A DNA stretch of 64,000 nucleotides from Clostridia bacterium. GTDB taxonomy: Bacteria > Bacillota > Clostridia > RUG12999. How positions within the stretch are numbered: the stretch's first letter is position 1; every line of letters starts with the position of its first letter. The notes beneath the pieces were generated by a model, which did no database searches, was not told the origin of the DNA, and saw nothing but the letters and a program-made list of their open reading frames with translations. The DNA lies in NCBI GenBank assembly GCA_017467445.1, contig JAFTSG010000003.1:1-64000 (forward strand), written 5' to 3'. The translations under genes were made by a program, and so were the position numbers. Shown here one piece after another: positions 50,485 to 59,202 of this stretch.

Positions 50485-51207
50485 TTATTCAAATTCATAC
50501 ATTATCATTGAAAGTACCGCAAGAGGTGCTGTTTCCGTACGTAAGATTCTTTCGCCAAGTGTTACGGTCGGGAACCCCGCTGCTCTTATTTTTTCTATTT
50601 CTTCAGGCGCAATTCCTCCCTCGGGCCCGATGAAAAAGCCTATTGTCTTTGCATCTTTGTGATTCTTAAGTTCACTTTTAATTGTATTATCGGTTTCTTC
50701 TTCGTATGCTGCAAATGAAAAATCGTGAGATTTCATCATTTCTACAGCCTCGGCAAAGCTTACGGGTTTTTTCACTTCAGGGATTATTCCCCTGCCCGAC
50801 TGTTTTGCCGCCGACATTGAAATTTTGTTCCAGCGGTCTGTTTTTGCATCCGCTTTTTTAGGTTCTATTTTAGAAACGCAGCGCCCGGTTTCAACTGGAA
50901 CAATTTCGCATACACCGAGTTCCACTGCTTTTTGAATTATAAGCTCCATTTTATCGGATTTCGGCAGTCCCTGATAAAGCGTTACTTTAACGCCAGCTTC
51001 TGCTGTAGAGGCAAACTTTTCAAGGATTTTTGCAGATATGGTTTTGCCCGAAATTTCCGAAATTTCGCATACGCAGTCATTGCCGCATCCATCGCATACG
51101 GCAATTTTTTCGCCGGGTTTAAGACGAAGCACGTCTATTATATGATGCGCCTCATCACCCGATATTAAAACTTCGTTTCCCGCTATATCCGCAAAAAATC
51201 TTCTCAT
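50485..51207 (-). CDS. rsmE: 16S rRNA m3U1498 methyltransferase
   Basis: 240 residues: N-terminal PUA-like domain (MRRFFADIAGNEVLISGDEAHHIIDVLRLKPGE region) and SPOUT domain with GRCVSKIEPKKADAKTDRW, FFIGPEGGIAPEEI and LGERILRTETAPLAVLSM, the family-defining knot. It follows prmA by three bases in the heat-shock operon, the usual Firmicute order. Confidence 0.96.
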   Translation of the reverse strand: MRRFFADIAGNEVLISGDEAHHIIDVLRLKPGEKIAVCDGCGNDCVCEISEISGKTISAKILEKFASTAEAGVKVTLYQGLPKSDKMELIIQKAVELGVCEIVPVETGRCVSKIEPKKADAKTDRWNKISMSAAKQSGRGIIPEVKKPVSFAEAVEMMKSHDFSFAAYEEETDNTIKSELKNHKDAKTIGFFIGPEGGIAPEEIEKIRAAGFPTVTLGERILRTETAPLAVLSMIMYEFE

Positions 51208-51210
51208 AAG

Positions 51211-52146
51211 TTACCCCTTATTACAAACTATTGCAACCCAGTCGCCTTCTGTTTTTATTTCAAGAATGTTAAATCCGTTTTCGATAAGCGCCGCTTTTAC
51301 ATCATCAAGGCGGGTGTTTATAATACCCGATGTGATGTAAAGACCGCCGTCTTTAAGAAACTGCGCGGCTGTGCCCGAAAGCTTTACAATTGCATCTGCG
51401 ATTATATTTGCAACCACAATATCGTATGTGCCGGTTACATCTTTCGTTAAATCGCCGCAGAGAATATTTATTCTATCTTCAACGCCGTTTATCTGTGCGT
51501 TTTCCTTTGCAACCTTAACTGCAACGGGGTCAATATCAACCGCTGTTATTTTGTTGCAACCGAGTTTTACTGCTCCGATTGAAAGTATACCGCTGCCGGT
51601 ACCTATATCAAGTACATCGTCCGACGGTTTTATGTTCTGTTCAAGAAGCTCAAGACACATTCTTGTAGTTTCGTGTGTACCTGTACCAAACGCCATTCCG
51701 GGATCAAGCTCAATAACAACATCACGTTCGTTATCTATCTCTTCCCAGAGCGGTTTAATGATAATTCTTTTACCTACCTTAACCGGTTTATAGTATTTCT
51801 TCCAGCTGTTTTCCCAGTCTTCTTCGTTTACCACATTAGCAGATACAGAAAATTCACCGAAATCAACCATATCCTCAGCACGTTTTACGCCTTCAGCTAT
51901 TGCCATAAGCACTTCTTCAATATTGACATCAGGTGAATAATACGCTTTTACTATGGCATTGTCCATTATATATTTTTCACGTACATCGTCATCAAGAACG
52001 TCCCAACGGTCGGTATATCTATTTGCTTCGTCAAGAAGGCTTGAATCTTCAATATTTACACCGCCTACGCCGGTTTCGTACAGTATTCCGCACACTGCAT
52101 CAACCGCTTCAGGGAGTGTTGTAATTGTAATTTCTGTCCAGTTCAT
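51211..52146 (-). CDS. prmA: Ribosomal protein L11 methyltransferase
   Basis: 311 residues. PGMAFGTGTHETTRMCLELLE near 165 and the SAM-binding VLDIGTGSGILSIGAVKLG near 190, then VVANIIADAI, are diagnostic. Its ATG overlaps the dnaJ stop (TAATG). Confidence 0.96.
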   Translation of the reverse strand: MNWTEITITTLPEAVDAVCGILYETGVGGVNIEDSSLLDEANRYTDRWDVLDDDVREKYIMDNAIVKAYYSPDVNIEEVLMAIAEGVKRAEDMVDFGEFSVSANVVNEEDWENSWKKYYKPVKVGKRIIIKPLWEEIDNERDVVIELDPGMAFGTGTHETTRMCLELLEQNIKPSDDVLDIGTGSGILSIGAVKLGCNKITAVDIDPVAVKVAKENAQINGVEDRINILCGDLTKDVTGTYDIVVANIIADAIVKLSGTAAQFLKDGGLYITSGIINTRLDDVKAALIENGFNILEIKTEGDWVAIVCNKG

Positions 52147-53294
52147 TATTTGTCACCGCCCATAAATCCTTTGAATTTATCGCCGAATTTTTTCTTTTTA
52201 TTATACTGTTTATCGTCTGTTGTTTCCGCAAATTTTTCAAGAATTTCTTTTTGTTCGCCGGTAAGGTTTTTCGGCACTTCCACAACAACAGTTACGTACT
52301 GGTCGCCCATACGTTTGCTGTAGAGTTCAGGAATACCTTTGCCTTTTAAAGTAAAGGTTGTATTCGGCTGTGTTCCTTCCGGAACTGTCATTTCAACATT
52401 GCCGTGGAGTGTGGGAACAACAACCTTTGCACCAAGTGCCGCCTGAACAAATGTTATCGGAATATTGCAAAGCACAGATGTTCCCCTTCTTTCAAACAGC
52501 TGATGCGGACGGATATGCACATTTACATATAAATCTCCGTTTGCGCCGCCACGGAAGCCAACGCTGCCTGCGCCTTCAACGGGGATTGTCTGTCCTTCGT
52601 TTATACCTGCGGGAATATGAACTTTTTTAGTGATTTTTCTTCTTACTTTACCTTTGCCGTCACATTTTGAGCACGGGCTTTTGATTACTTTACCCGTGCC
52701 GTTACAAGCATTACACGGGCTGTTTGTCTGGAACTGACCGAAAGGTGTGGACTGCACTCTACGAACCTGACCGCTACCACCGCAGGCACTACATGTTTCG
52801 GGACTTGTGCCCGGTTTTGCACCACTGCCTTTACAGTCGGGACAGTCTTCAACTCTTGAATAGGTAATTTCTTTTTCCACGCCAAAAGCTGCTTCTTCAA
52901 ATGAAATAACCTCATCAACTTCAATATCTCTGCCGCGCTGCGGTGCATTAGATGAGCGTCTTCTTCCGCCACCGCCACCGAAAAAGCTGCCGAAAATATC
53001 GCCAAGGTCTTCAAATCCGCCGAAACCGCCCATTCCGCCAAAGCCGCCTGCTCCGCCGAAACCGCCGGCACCGTTTACACCTTCATGACCGAACTGGTCA
53101 TAGTTACGACGTTTGGTATCATCACTGAGTACTTCATAAGCTTCGCTTACTTCTTTGAACTTTTCTTCAGCTTCTTTATTATTGGGATTTAAGTCGGGAT
53201 GGTACTGTTTTGCCAGTTTTCTGTATGCTTTTTTTATTTCATCAGCCGATGCTGTTTTACTAACACCGAGCGATTCATAATAATCTCGTTTCAA
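52146..53294 (-). CDS. dnaJ: Chaperone DnaJ
   Basis: 382 residues. J domain with HPD ([20 protein letters not shown]) at 1-70, Gly/Phe-rich linker ([15 protein letters not shown]) at about 75-110, four CxxCxGxG zinc repeats at about 150-215 ([22 protein letters not shown]), and the C-terminal substrate domain. It starts at TTG 53294 after GGGGG. Confidence 0.97.
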   Translation of the reverse strand: MKRDYYESLGVSKTASADEIKKAYRKLAKQYHPDLNPNNKEAEEKFKEVSEAYEVLSDDTKRRNYDQFGHEGVNGAGGFGGAGGFGGMGGFGGFEDLGDIFGSFFGGGGGRRRSSNAPQRGRDIEVDEVISFEEAAFGVEKEITYSRVEDCPDCKGSGAKPGTSPETCSACGGSGQVRRVQSTPFGQFQTNSPCNACNGTGKVIKSPCSKCDGKGKVRRKITKKVHIPAGINEGQTIPVEGAGSVGFRGGANGDLYVNVHIRPHQLFERRGTSVLCNIPITFVQAALGAKVVVPTLHGNVEMTVPEGTQPNTTFTLKGKGIPELYSKRMGDQYVTVVVEVPKNLTGEQKEILEKFAETTDDKQYNKKKKFGDKFKGFMGGDK

Positions 53295-53332
53295 GTTTAT
53301 TCCCCCACCAAAAACAAATGTTTAGACATAGG

Positions 53333-53365
53333 AAATACTAAAGCACGAAAAAATGCTTTAGTATT
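53333..53365 (-). terminator. Hairpin between dnaK and dnaJ
   Basis: Stem AAATACTAAAGCA/TGCTTTAGTATTT in the 85-base gap; a short T-containing flank suggests partial termination to lower dnaJ relative to dnaK. Confidence 0.6.
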
Positions 53366-53379
53366 TTCCCCCATTTAAA

Positions 53380-55197
53380 TTATATTTCTTTAAAATCTGC
53401 GTCCTGAGCATCGCCGCCCGGAGCTGCGCCGTCTGCGCTATCCGCGCCCGGCGCTCCCTGCGGAGCCTGCTGCTGATACATTTTTGCAGAAAGCTCGTGG
53501 AATTTCTGTGTTAATTTTTCTGTTGCAGCTTTGATTGCTTCTGTATCTGTACCTTCAAGAGCTTTCTTAACTTCTGCAACTTCAGCTTCAATTGCCGCTT
53601 TATCTTCTGCCGGAAGTCCTTCTCCGTTTTCTTTCAGAACTTTTTCTGTCTGGTATACGAGAGAATCGGCATTGTTTCTTACGTCAATTTCTTCTTTACG
53701 TTTTTTATCTTCTTCAGCATACTGTTCAGCTTCTTTTACAGCTTTGTCGATTTCATCATCGCTGAGGTTAGTGCTTGCTGTAATTGTGATTTTCTGTTCA
53801 GCTCCTGTGCCCATATCTTTTGCAGATACGTTTACGATACCGTTTGCGTCAATATCGAATGTAACTTCAATTTGCGGAACCCCTCTCGGTGCCGGAGGAA
53901 TACCTGAAAGCTGGAAGCGGCCGAGAGTTTTGTTATATGCAGCCATTTCACGTTCACCCTGCAGGATGTGGATATCAACCGCCGGCTGATTATCTGCTGC
54001 TGTGGAGAAAATCTGGCTTTTCTTTGTTGGGATTGTTGTATTTCTTTCGATAAGTTTTGTGAATACACCGCCAAGTGTTTCAAGACCGAGTGAAAGCGGA
54101 GTTACGTCAAGAAGAACGAGGTCCTGAACATCCCCTGCAAGCACACCACCCTGAATTGCCGCACCAAGTGCAACACATTCGTCAGGGTTGATTCCTTTAT
54201 GCGGTTCTTTACCGATAAGTTTTTTAACGGCTTCCTGAACTGCAGGAATACGTGTTGAACCACCAACAAGCATTACTTTGTCAACCTGAGATGCGGAAAG
54301 TCCTGCATCTGCAAGTGCTTTTCTTGCAGGTTCCATTGTTGCTTCAACAAGGTCATCTGTAAGTTCATCAAATTTAGCTTTTGTAAGTGTCATATCAAGG
54401 TGTTTTGCACCTGTTGCATCCGCTGTGATGTACGGAAGGTTGATGTTTGTGGAAGCTACACCGGAAAGCTCGATTTTAGCTTTTTCAGCTGCTTCTTTAA
54501 GTCTCTGCATTGCGCTTTTGTCTGCTCTGAGGTCAATTCCTTCGAGTTTTTTGAATTCGTCTGCAAGCCAGCCGATAATTCTTTCGTCGAAGTCGTCACC
54601 GCCGAGTTTGTTGTTACCGCTTGTTGCAAGAACTTCGAAAATACCGTCGCCGATTTCAAGAATTGATACGTCGAATGTACCGCCGCCAAGGTCATATACC
54701 ATGATTTTCTGGTCGCCGTCTTTATCCATACCGTATGCAAGCGCTGCGGCTGTAGGTTCGTTTATAATACGAAGAACTTCAAGACCTGCAATTTTACCTG
54801 CGTCTTTTGTTGCCTGACGCTGGCTGTCACTGAAATATGCAGGAACTGTGATTACTGCCTGAGATACGCTTTCGCCGAGATAGCTTTCTGCATCAGCTTT
54901 AAGCTTCTGAAGAATCATTGCGGAAATTTCCTGTGGTGAATATGATTTATCGTCGATAGTTACTTTTCTGTCAGTTCCCATATCCCTTTTAATTGAAAGG
55001 ATTGTTCTGTCGGGGTTTGCAACTGCCTGTCTTTTAGCAACCTGACCGATAAGTCTTTCGTTTGATTTTGTGAATGCTACAACGGAAGGTGTTGTTCTTG
55101 CTCCTTCCGGATTAGGAATTACTACTGCTTCGCCGCCTTCCATAACTGCTACGCAGGAGTTTGTTGTACCAAGGTCAATACCTATGATTTTGCCCAT
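53380..55197 (-). CDS. dnaK: Chaperone DnaK (Hsp70)
   Basis: 605 residues. ATPase domain (1-360) with [33 protein letters not shown] and [11 protein letters not shown]; substrate domain (about 365-500) and helical lid. The C-terminus is Gln/Gly/Asp-rich, ending DADFKEI. GGAGG precedes the ATG. Central heat-shock chaperone with DnaJ and GrpE from the same operon. Confidence 0.98.
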   Translation of the reverse strand: MGKIIGIDLGTTNSCVAVMEGGEAVVIPNPEGARTTPSVVAFTKSNERLIGQVAKRQAVANPDRTILSIKRDMGTDRKVTIDDKSYSPQEISAMILQKLKADAESYLGESVSQAVITVPAYFSDSQRQATKDAGKIAGLEVLRIINEPTAAALAYGMDKDGDQKIMVYDLGGGTFDVSILEIGDGIFEVLATSGNNKLGGDDFDERIIGWLADEFKKLEGIDLRADKSAMQRLKEAAEKAKIELSGVASTNINLPYITADATGAKHLDMTLTKAKFDELTDDLVEATMEPARKALADAGLSASQVDKVMLVGGSTRIPAVQEAVKKLIGKEPHKGINPDECVALGAAIQGGVLAGDVQDLVLLDVTPLSLGLETLGGVFTKLIERNTTIPTKKSQIFSTAADNQPAVDIHILQGEREMAAYNKTLGRFQLSGIPPAPRGVPQIEVTFDIDANGIVNVSAKDMGTGAEQKITITASTNLSDDEIDKAVKEAEQYAEEDKKRKEEIDVRNNADSLVYQTEKVLKENGEGLPAEDKAAIEAEVAEVKKALEGTDTEAIKAATEKLTQKFHELSAKMYQQQAPQGAPGADSADGAAPGGDAQDADFKEI

Positions 55198-55215
55198 AAT
55201 CTTCTACCTCCAAAT

Positions 55216-55716
55216 TTAGTTAGCCACTTTGACTATGCTGTGGCGGATTACTTTATCATTATATTTATATCCGGTTTCGAACTCTTCCACGATAACGCTT
55301 TCTGCACACGAATCGTCTTCAATGTGCATTACCGCTTCGTGAAGGTTCGGGTCAAAGGTTTCACCAAGTGCCGGAATTTTTTCAACACCAAGTTTTGCAA
55401 AAATATCTCCTACCTGTTTTGCCATAAGCTCTACGCCTTGTTTTACGCCATCGTCCGCACCTTCAAGTGCCGCTACCGCACGGGTTATGTTATCCATAAC
55501 CGGCAAAAACTCTTTTATGATATCTGCTTTTGAATTTTCAGCTATCTGCGTTCTTTCTTTAATTGTACGCTTTTTATAGTTGTCAAATTCTGCCGCAAGA
55601 CGAAGATATTTTTCCATAGCTTCATTTGTTTCGTTTGTTTCTTCTGCCACAGGTTCTTCGCTTACGGTTTCTTCCTGCTGAAGAACTTCTTCTTCAGCGG
55701 CTTTTTTCTTACTCAT
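55216..55716 (-). CDS. grpE: Nucleotide exchange factor GrpE
   Basis: 166 residues: acidic N-terminus, long dimerising helix (RLAAEFDNYKKRTIKERTQIAENSK), and the beta domain FDPNLHEAVMHIED. Start 55716 has AAAGGA nine bases upstream and overlaps the hrcA stop; the ATG at 55722 is an alternative. Confidence 0.96.
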   Translation of the reverse strand: MSKKKAAEEEVLQQEETVSEEPVAEETNETNEAMEKYLRLAAEFDNYKKRTIKERTQIAENSKADIIKEFLPVMDNITRAVAALEGADDGVKQGVELMAKQVGDIFAKLGVEKIPALGETFDPNLHEAVMHIEDDSCAESVIVEEFETGYKYNDKVIRHSIVKVAN

Positions 55717-56746
55717 CCTCATCGGTCCTTTCCGATATTATATTATCAAGCTCATTTTTAAGATATTCCATCATTGAAATGGCTTTTGAATAATTCATTC
55801 TTCTCGGTCCTACAAGACCTATGCTTCCGCTTCTGCCGCCAAGGTTGTAGCTGCACATTATGATACTGCAGTCCTTGAACTCGTCAAGCGGATTTTCGTT
55901 TCCTATAATAACTTCAATTTCATTTTCTCGTTTGGGACTCTGAAGAAGCATATTAAGGCTTTTCTTATCATTAATATATTCAAGAATCCGTTTTGCTTTA
56001 TTTACATCCGAATATTCGGGGAAAGAAAGCATATTGATACTGCCGTCAACAATGATTTCCTGCTTTTCAATTTCCGCCGCAGATTTAAGCATAAACTCAA
56101 ACACATCATCAATTTCCGCAAATCCTCTGAATCTTGCGCCTGCTTCGGCAAGCTTTTCGGGAGTGATGTCTGACACGGTCATTCCTGCAAAACAGCTGTT
56201 TAAAACTGCCGTGATTTCCGATGCACGTACGCCGTCAATCTCCTTATGGGTTACGATAAGCTGATTTTTAACGCCGCCGTCGTTTGTAATCATCATAGCA
56301 AGAATTCTGCGCGCGTCAATCGGCATTACCTGAAGACTCTGGATTTTTATGTTGCTTGCACGTTTTGATGTTGCAACCGCCGTATAATTTGTCATCTGCG
56401 AAAGAATTGACGAAATTTCCGACATTATGGAATTTGCCTCACGCATTTTATGTTTGAATGCTTCCTGCATCTGCAGCATTTCTTTAATTGTAAGTCTGTA
56501 GCGTTCAAGACCGCTGTCTACAAAAACCCTGTATCCCAGATCCGACGGAATTCTGCCCGCAGAGGTGTGCGGCTGTTCAAGATAGCCCATTTCCTCAAGG
56601 TCTGCCATTTCGTTACGGATTGTTGCAGGACTTAAGTCGCTTATATGATTTTTGCATATTGTGCGGGAGCCTACCGGCTCCGCCGTTTCAATATAATCAT
56701 GTATAATTGCCTGTAATATTTTGCGTTTACGGTCACTCAACTGCAT
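55709..56746 (-). CDS. hrcA: Heat-inducible repressor HrcA
   Basis: 345 residues. N-terminal winged helix (LSDRKRKILQAIIHDYIETAEPVGS, SPATIRNEMADLEEMGYLEQPHTSAGRIPSDLGYR) and C-terminal GAF-like domain with GLVGPRRMNYSKAISMMEYL. It represses this operon through CIRCE at 56772-56798. Start 56746 has AAGGATGGTG upstream. Confidence 0.97.
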   Translation of the reverse strand: MQLSDRKRKILQAIIHDYIETAEPVGSRTICKNHISDLSPATIRNEMADLEEMGYLEQPHTSAGRIPSDLGYRVFVDSGLERYRLTIKEMLQMQEAFKHKMREANSIMSEISSILSQMTNYTAVATSKRASNIKIQSLQVMPIDARRILAMMITNDGGVKNQLIVTHKEIDGVRASEITAVLNSCFAGMTVSDITPEKLAEAGARFRGFAEIDDVFEFMLKSAAEIEKQEIIVDGSINMLSFPEYSDVNKAKRILEYINDKKSLNMLLQSPKRENEIEVIIGNENPLDEFKDCSIIMCSYNLGGRSGSIGLVGPRRMNYSKAISMMEYLKNELDNIISERTDEDE

Positions 56747-56771
56747 AATATCACCATCCTTGCAATTGTTA

Positions 56772-56798
56772 TTAGCACTCATTTATCTTTAGTGCTAA
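56772..56798. promoter_or_regulatory. CIRCE element
   Basis: TTAGCACTC-N9-TAGTGCTAA, one mismatch to the HrcA operator consensus, in the hrcA leader. Confidence 0.95.
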
Positions 56799-56809
56799 CA
56801 ACTTATATA

Positions 56810-56838
56810 ACAATACCACTTTTTTACTCCTTTGTCAA
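56810..56838 (-). promoter_or_regulatory. Promoter of hrcA-grpE-dnaK-dnaJ-prmA-rsmE
   Basis: Minus strand TTGACA (56833-56838), 17-base spacer, TATTGT (56810-56815), just upstream of CIRCE. Confidence 0.85.
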
Positions 56839-56869
56839 TAGGTTATTGAGAAAAAGTTGGAATAAAAAA

Positions 56870-56894
56870 AGCACCCTGCAAAAATGCAGGGTGG
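56870..56894 (-). terminator. Terminator of the small gene at 56895
   Basis: Stem ACCCTGCA/TGCAGGGT with seven U on the minus strand. Confidence 0.85.
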
Positions 56895-57167
56895 TCATTC
56901 TATGTATTTACATTCACCAGTCTTTAAATTTACTTCAAACTTAAATTCTTCTTTTGCTTTTTTTGTTTCATCAATTACTATATTACCCTCGCTATCAAAG
57001 ATAGAATCATCATTACCGTCCGACAATGAAATTGATATTTGAGCAACTGTCCCGTTTACACTCCAACAAGGATATAAGTTATTTTTGTTTTTTAAAACAT
57101 AATCTTTTCCTTTGATATCAATGAGTTTTCGCAATGCAGCCTTATGCATTTCTATTTCACTTAACAC
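56895..57167 (-). CDS. Small hypothetical protein
   Basis: 90 residues; N-terminal helix (MHKAALRKLIDIKGKDYVLKN-like) followed by beta strands (GTVAQISISLSDG, EEFKFEVNLKTGECKYIE), like a PepSY/cystatin-type fold but not assigned. It starts at GTG 57167 with AAGGAG nine bases upstream and has its own terminator. Alternatives: an accessory or immunity-type gene. It lies next to hairpin array B. Confidence 0.65.
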   Translation of the reverse strand: MLSEIEMHKAALRKLIDIKGKDYVLKNKNNLYPCWSVNGTVAQISISLSDGNDDSIFDSEGNIVIDETKKAKEEFKFEVNLKTGECKYIE

Positions 57168-57227
57168 TTTTTTCGACTCCTTAACCAGACCACTTGGTCA
57201 ATCCACCATTCTCTTCATTAAATGAAT

Positions 57228-57373
57228 TGACAGCTGCGCTGTCATGAATTGGCTGTGCCATGAATTGTTGCGGGGCAACATGAATTGAATTGCCTTTACA
57301 ATGCACGAAGTGCAATTCATTCGCCGCAAGGCGAAATTCATGAAATTGCAAATTTCAATTCATGCCGAAGGCA
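57228..57373. repeat. Hairpin array B (seven short palindromes with oriented spacers)
   Basis: Hairpins at 57228-57244, 57250-57260, 57266-57280, then 57302-57314, 57321-57334, 57342-57356 and 57363-57373. The first three are separated by TGAATT, the last four by AATTCAT; a 21-base spacer divides them. Loops include GAA twice closed by C-G, a very stable DNA hairpin type. Same 3+4 design as 776-929 with unrelated stems. No gene in 57168-57402. Confidence 0.85.
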
Positions 57374-57380
57374 ATTCATT

Positions 57381-57401
57381 GATTTCATCAAAGATGAAAT
57401 C
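57381..57401 (-). terminator. Hairpin downstream of lexA
   Basis: Perfect stem GATTTCATC/GATGAAATC with AAA loop, directly after the lexA stop; no strong T run, so termination may be weak. Confidence 0.5.
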
Positions 57402-57402
57402 C

Positions 57403-58041
57403 TTATATTACATTCGTTCGGAAAACCCCGATTACTTTTCCTTCTATTATAACATTATCGGAATAGATGGGGTCCATATAGTCGTTTTCGGGCTGGAGGC
57501 GGATTACGTTTCCTTCATTATAATAACGTTTAACGGTTGCCTCTTCATCAATTCTCGCAACAATTATTTCCCCTGCTTTGGCGGTGGACTGTTTTTTTAC
57601 AATCACATAATCGCCGTTTAAGATGCCGGCATTTATCATACTGTCGCCTTTTACTTTAAGCATAAACACTTCGCCGCCACGCGCAAAATATGCCGGGAGC
57701 GGAAACGCATCGGTTATGTTTTCTTCCGCGGTTATGGGAAGTCCTGCGGCAACACTTCCGACAACGGGCACATCAATATGCTCGGTTGAAATGTCGGGCA
57801 TATCGGCAAAAGGACTAGGCTTTTCTTCCTTTAAATTAATAGTTCTTGTTTTTTCGGCTGCCATTACAAGCCTGCCCTCTTCCTCAAGGCGTTTAATATA
57901 CCCATGAATTGTTGAGGATGAGCTGAAGCCTACAGCGCTACCTATTTCACGAACAGAGGGTGAATACCCATGTTCATTCATAAATTCTTTTATAAAATTA
58001 AGTATTTCTTCTTCTATGCCTTCACGTTTTTTTCTTGCCAC
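57403..58041 (-). CDS. lexA: LexA repressor
   Basis: 212 residues. N-terminal winged helix (ILNFIKEFMNEHGYSPSVREIGSAVGFSS), cleavage site Ala-Gly in VVGSVAAGLP near 93-102, catalytic serine in VKGDSMINAGI near 130 and lysine in EEATVKRYY near 167. It starts at GTG 58041 with AAGGAAG upstream. Divergent from the SOS-controlled LysM gene. Confidence 0.97.
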   Translation of the reverse strand: MARKKREGIEEEILNFIKEFMNEHGYSPSVREIGSAVGFSSSSTIHGYIKRLEEEGRLVMAAEKTRTINLKEEKPSPFADMPDISTEHIDVPVVGSVAAGLPITAEENITDAFPLPAYFARGGEVFMLKVKGDSMINAGILNGDYVIVKKQSTAKAGEIIVARIDEEATVKRYYNEGNVIRLQPENDYMDPIYSDNVIIEGKVIGVFRTNVI

Positions 58042-58065
58042 GGTAACACTTCCTTTACCTTTATT

Positions 58066-58094
58066 TATTTATATTATAACACACAATTTTGCCA
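58066..58094 (-). promoter_or_regulatory. lexA promoter
   Basis: Minus strand TTGACA, 17-base spacer, TATAAT in the 58072-58102 interval (positions to within a few bases). The AAACATATGTTT palindrome at about 58100-58111 overlaps the -35 side and may be the autoregulatory LexA box. Confidence 0.7.
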
Positions 58095-58132
58095 TTGTCA
58101 AACATATGTTTGAAAATTTTTTCGAAAACATA

Positions 58133-58179
58133 TTGACAAAGAACAAATGTTCTGTTATACTATAATCAAACAAACGTTC
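58133..58179 (+). promoter_or_regulatory. SOS promoter with two LexA boxes
   Basis: TTGACA (58133-58138), 17-base spacer, TATACT (58156-58161). A perfect GAACAAATGTTC (58141-58152) fills the spacer and a one-mismatch box AAACAAACGTTC (58168-58179) lies at the transcript start. Confidence 0.9.
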
Positions 58180-58205
58180 TTATTTGTTTGGAAGGAGAGA
58201 TTTAT

Positions 58206-58502
58206 ATGAAAAGAATTACAATTAACCCGTTTAAATTATTCAGAAGTGTTATTTGTCTTACAATGCTTGTACTTACAATTATATATGCAGGAAACTTTAT
58301 TACCGGCGGAGTTCAGGCTTCTTCGGATGAGGTTGAATATGTTACTGTTGTTGTCCGCTCAGGCGATACACTTTGGAGCATTGCAAAAAATAATACAAAA
58401 GGTGATGTAAGAGATAAGGTAGATGAGATTATTTCTTTCAATAATCTTGACTCTTCACGCGTAGAACTTCACCAGAGAATTAAGGTTCCTGTTGAAAGAT
58501 AA
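58206..58502 (+). CDS. LysM-domain membrane protein, YneA-like SOS division inhibitor
   Basis: 98 residues: one membrane helix (LFRSVICLTMLVLTIIYAGNF, residues 12-32) and an extracellular LysM domain (VVVRSGDTLWSIAKNN to IKVPVER). Size, topology, divergent position beside lexA and the LexA boxes match YneA, which delays cell division after DNA damage. Start 58206 has AAGGAG six bases upstream. Confidence 0.85.
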   Translation: MKRITINPFKLFRSVICLTMLVLTIIYAGNFITGGVQASSDEVEYVTVVVRSGDTLWSIAKNNTKGDVRDKVDEIISFNNLDSSRVELHQRIKVPVER

Positions 58503-58515
58503 ACAATCCTCTTGA

Positions 58516-58561
58516 AAAAATACTGTTTTTATGATATAATGTCAAAAACAGTATTTTTTTG
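58516..58561 (+). terminator. Terminator of the YneA-like gene
   Basis: Stem AAAAAATACTGTTTTT/AAAAACAGTATTTTTT followed by a T run. Confidence 0.8.
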
Positions 58562-58583
58562 TTTGAAAGGTGTTGTGTGTATT

Positions 58584-59072
58584 ATGAACAGAATAAACAA
58601 ACACAATTATTATCTTGATATTGCGGAAACCGTTCTTGAAAGAAGTACTTGTCTTCGCAAGGCGTATGGCGCAATTGTTGTTAAAAATGATGAGATTATT
58701 TCAACGGGATACAACGGTGCTCCCCGCGGACGTGCAAACTGCTGCGAACTTCAGGTTTGCATGAGAGAAAAGCTTAACATCCCCCGCGGCGAACGTTACG
58801 AGCTTTGCCGTTCCGTTCACGCAGAGGCAAACGCCATTATAAGTGCATCAAGACGTGACCTTCTTGATTCCGTTATTTATCTTGTTGGTAAAGAAATTTC
58901 CACAGGCGAATATGTAAGCGGTGCTTCATCCTGTTCTATGTGCAAACGTCTTGTTATAAACGCAGGCATAAAACAGGTTATTATCCGCGACGATAAGGAA
59001 AACTTCCGTATTGTTGATGTTGAAGACTGGATTACAAACGACGACTCCCTTAATGAAGAGGGCGGCTATTAA
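58584..59072 (+). CDS. dCMP deaminase family protein
   Basis: 162 residues. Zinc-dependent deaminase motifs: VHAEANAI near 70 (HAE) and SSCSMCKRLVI near 112 (CxxC). Converts dCMP to dUMP for thymidylate synthesis. The ATG at 58584 has GAAAGGTG upstream; the earlier ATG overlaps the preceding terminator hairpin. Confidence 0.93.
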   Translation: MNRINKHNYYLDIAETVLERSTCLRKAYGAIVVKNDEIISTGYNGAPRGRANCCELQVCMREKLNIPRGERYELCRSVHAEANAIISASRRDLLDSVIYLVGKEISTGEYVSGASSCSMCKRLVINAGIKQVIIRDDKENFRIVDVEDWITNDDSLNEEGGY

Positions 59073-59078
59073 GCCGCC
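59061..59078 (+). terminator. Hairpin at the end of the dCMP deaminase gene
   Basis: GGCGGCT/AGCCGCC enclosing the stop codon, followed by TTTATTTG. Confidence 0.7.
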
Positions 59079-59115
59079 TTTATTTGTATATTTTCTACAA
59101 TAAATCCAAATTTTA

Positions 59116-59144
59116 TTGACATTATGAATAATTTGATATATAAT
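59116..59144 (+). promoter_or_regulatory. Promoter of the class II aldolase gene
   Basis: TTGACA (59116-59121), 17-base spacer, TATAAT (59139-59144). Confidence 0.85.
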
Positions 59145-59202
59145 CAAAGTATGACAAATTTTTAACAACCTTTTGGTTGTGTGTGTGAAAGGACAATGAA
59201 TT

